Origin: Chloroflexota bacterium
Lineage (GTDB): Bacteria; Chloroflexota; UBA11872
Assembly: GCA_022824865.1 (NCBI GenBank)
Contig: JAJDZD010000021.1
Span: 1 to 62,820, forward strand
Length of the DNA stretch: 62,820 nucleotides
Reading direction: 5' to 3'
The first letter of the stretch is position 1. Each line of letters opens with the position of its first letter. Position numbers and translations under genes: made by a program. The notes beneath the pieces are model-generated. The model saw only the letters and a list, made by a program, of their open reading frames with translations. It ran no database searches and had not been told where the DNA came from. This document shows, piece after piece, positions 62,257-62,820 of the stretch.

Positions 62257-62820
62257 CTACGGGTAAACCGGCGATGCCACGTACGGGGCGGGGCCGTCGT
62301 ACGTCGACAGGTGCTGCACACCCCAGTCCTGGCAGGCCTGCAGGGACTCGGCCGGCGACTGGTCGCCCACCCAGCCCGTCTGGCCACGCGCGCGGTGCTG
62401 GAACCACCACTCACGCCAGGTGTTGAAGGGGTACAAGCCGCGGTTGTCCGGTCGATCCGCGTAGACCTTCAGCCACTTCATCCCCTCGGGGGGCGGAGCG
62501 ACGGAGGTCGGCGCGCCGATGGCGGCTCGGTGCACCGGCATGTGCCCGCGGTCGATACCGACGCGGCCCTGGTACTCCTCACCCGCGAGGAAGACGGACA
62601 GTGCCGTGGATTGCTCGATCAAGCCGTCCCGCTCCGCGCTGTTCGTCACGAGGTTCGGCTGATCGTGCCAGGAGTGGCTCGGCGGCCCGCCGCGACCGGC
62701 AATCACTTCCGGCAGCAGCGTCCAGGTGAAGCGGTCCTTGATGCGCGGAACCGCGAACCCGGTCGAGTACACCCGGCCCGAGGGCCAGATGCCGATCTTG
62801 CCGGCGGCAAACGGGTTGCC
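62257..62820 (-). CDS. extracellular solute-binding lipoprotein, partial (cut by window edge)
   Basis: The C-terminal part (about 188 codons in the window) of a third tandem copy; its N-terminal half lies beyond the window. The readable part starts near NPFAAGKIGIWPSGRVYS and contains IKDRFTWTLLPEVIAGRGG, VGIDRGHMPVHRAAIG and WGVQHLSTYDGPAPYV, closely matching its two downstream neighbours. It should carry the same leader and lipobox upstream. Confidence 0.88.
   Translation of the reverse strand, partial: GNPFAAGKIGIWPSGRVYSTGFAVPRIKDRFTWTLLPEVIAGRGGPPSHSWHDQPNLVTNSAERDGLIEQSTALSVFLAGEEYQGRVGIDRGHMPVHRAAIGAPTSVAPPPEGMKWLKVYADRPDNRGLYPFNTWREWWFQHRARGQTGWVGDQSPAESLQACQDWGVQHLSTYDGPAPYVASPVYP

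Overview
The window is 62.8 kb of GC-rich bacterial DNA. Several substrate-binding lipoproteins have a twin-arginine leader, a lipobox and long Lys-Glu-Val-Pro-Val-Glu stalks, a style common in Chloroflexota. Together with many sulfatases, PhyH-type dioxygenases and Gfo/Idh/MocA oxidoreductases this points to an uncultured, probably marine or sponge-associated Chloroflexota. That placement is inference: there is no rRNA or marker gene here. Two tRNA genes (Gly-TCC, Pro-TGG) are present; no rRNA, CRISPR array or complete insertion sequence was seen.

Layout. 0.1-9.9 kb: an ATP-grasp enzyme and a B12-binding radical SAM protein with a C-terminal CCAEP motif lead into lipB-lipA-aceE-aceF-lpdA, a lipoate-plus-pyruvate-dehydrogenase operon. 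9.9-19.5 kb: four sulfatase-family proteins (one without the formylglycine cysteine), a propeller-type hydrolase, a stalked solute-binding lipoprotein and a small lipoprotein; this looks like a scavenging locus for sulfated glycans. 19.7-31.1 kb: large GT-C-like membrane proteins, one followed by two decayed tandem copies. 31.7-41.7 kb: a class-III aminotransferase, a GNAT acetyltransferase, three Gfo/Idh/MocA oxidoreductases, an epimerase, two paralogous PhyH dioxygenases and three copies (one broken) of a small lipoprotein. 41.8-47.7 kb: a second stalked binding protein, a second propeller hydrolase and a penicillin-acylase-family enzyme. 47.9-55.7 kb: the tRNAs, a methyltransferase, a third PhyH, a sugar isomerase, a VapBC-type toxin-antitoxin pair with a visible operator, a DUF2961/GH172-type glycosidase and a VanW protein. 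55.8-62.8 kb: four more binding proteins of the same family, three of them in tandem and the last cut by the window edge, with three more small lipoproteins and a truncated methyltransferase.

The most interesting undescribed element is a dispersed family of at least seven very small (about 68-92 codon) proteins. Each has a basic, usually twin-arginine, leader and a lipobox cysteine, followed by a mature part of only about 30-55 residues. One group carries a (T)P(F/Y)(A/S)FP(G/A)-type motif and another a YxFxRT...RLRxxxQ...SGGS pattern. They sit beside the solute-binding proteins and PhyH genes. Two share a conserved stretch of about 42 nt directly upstream of the start, and a third is broken by an in-frame TAG at codon 14. 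I know of no named family for them.

All assignments come from reading the sequence and translations; no database search was run.
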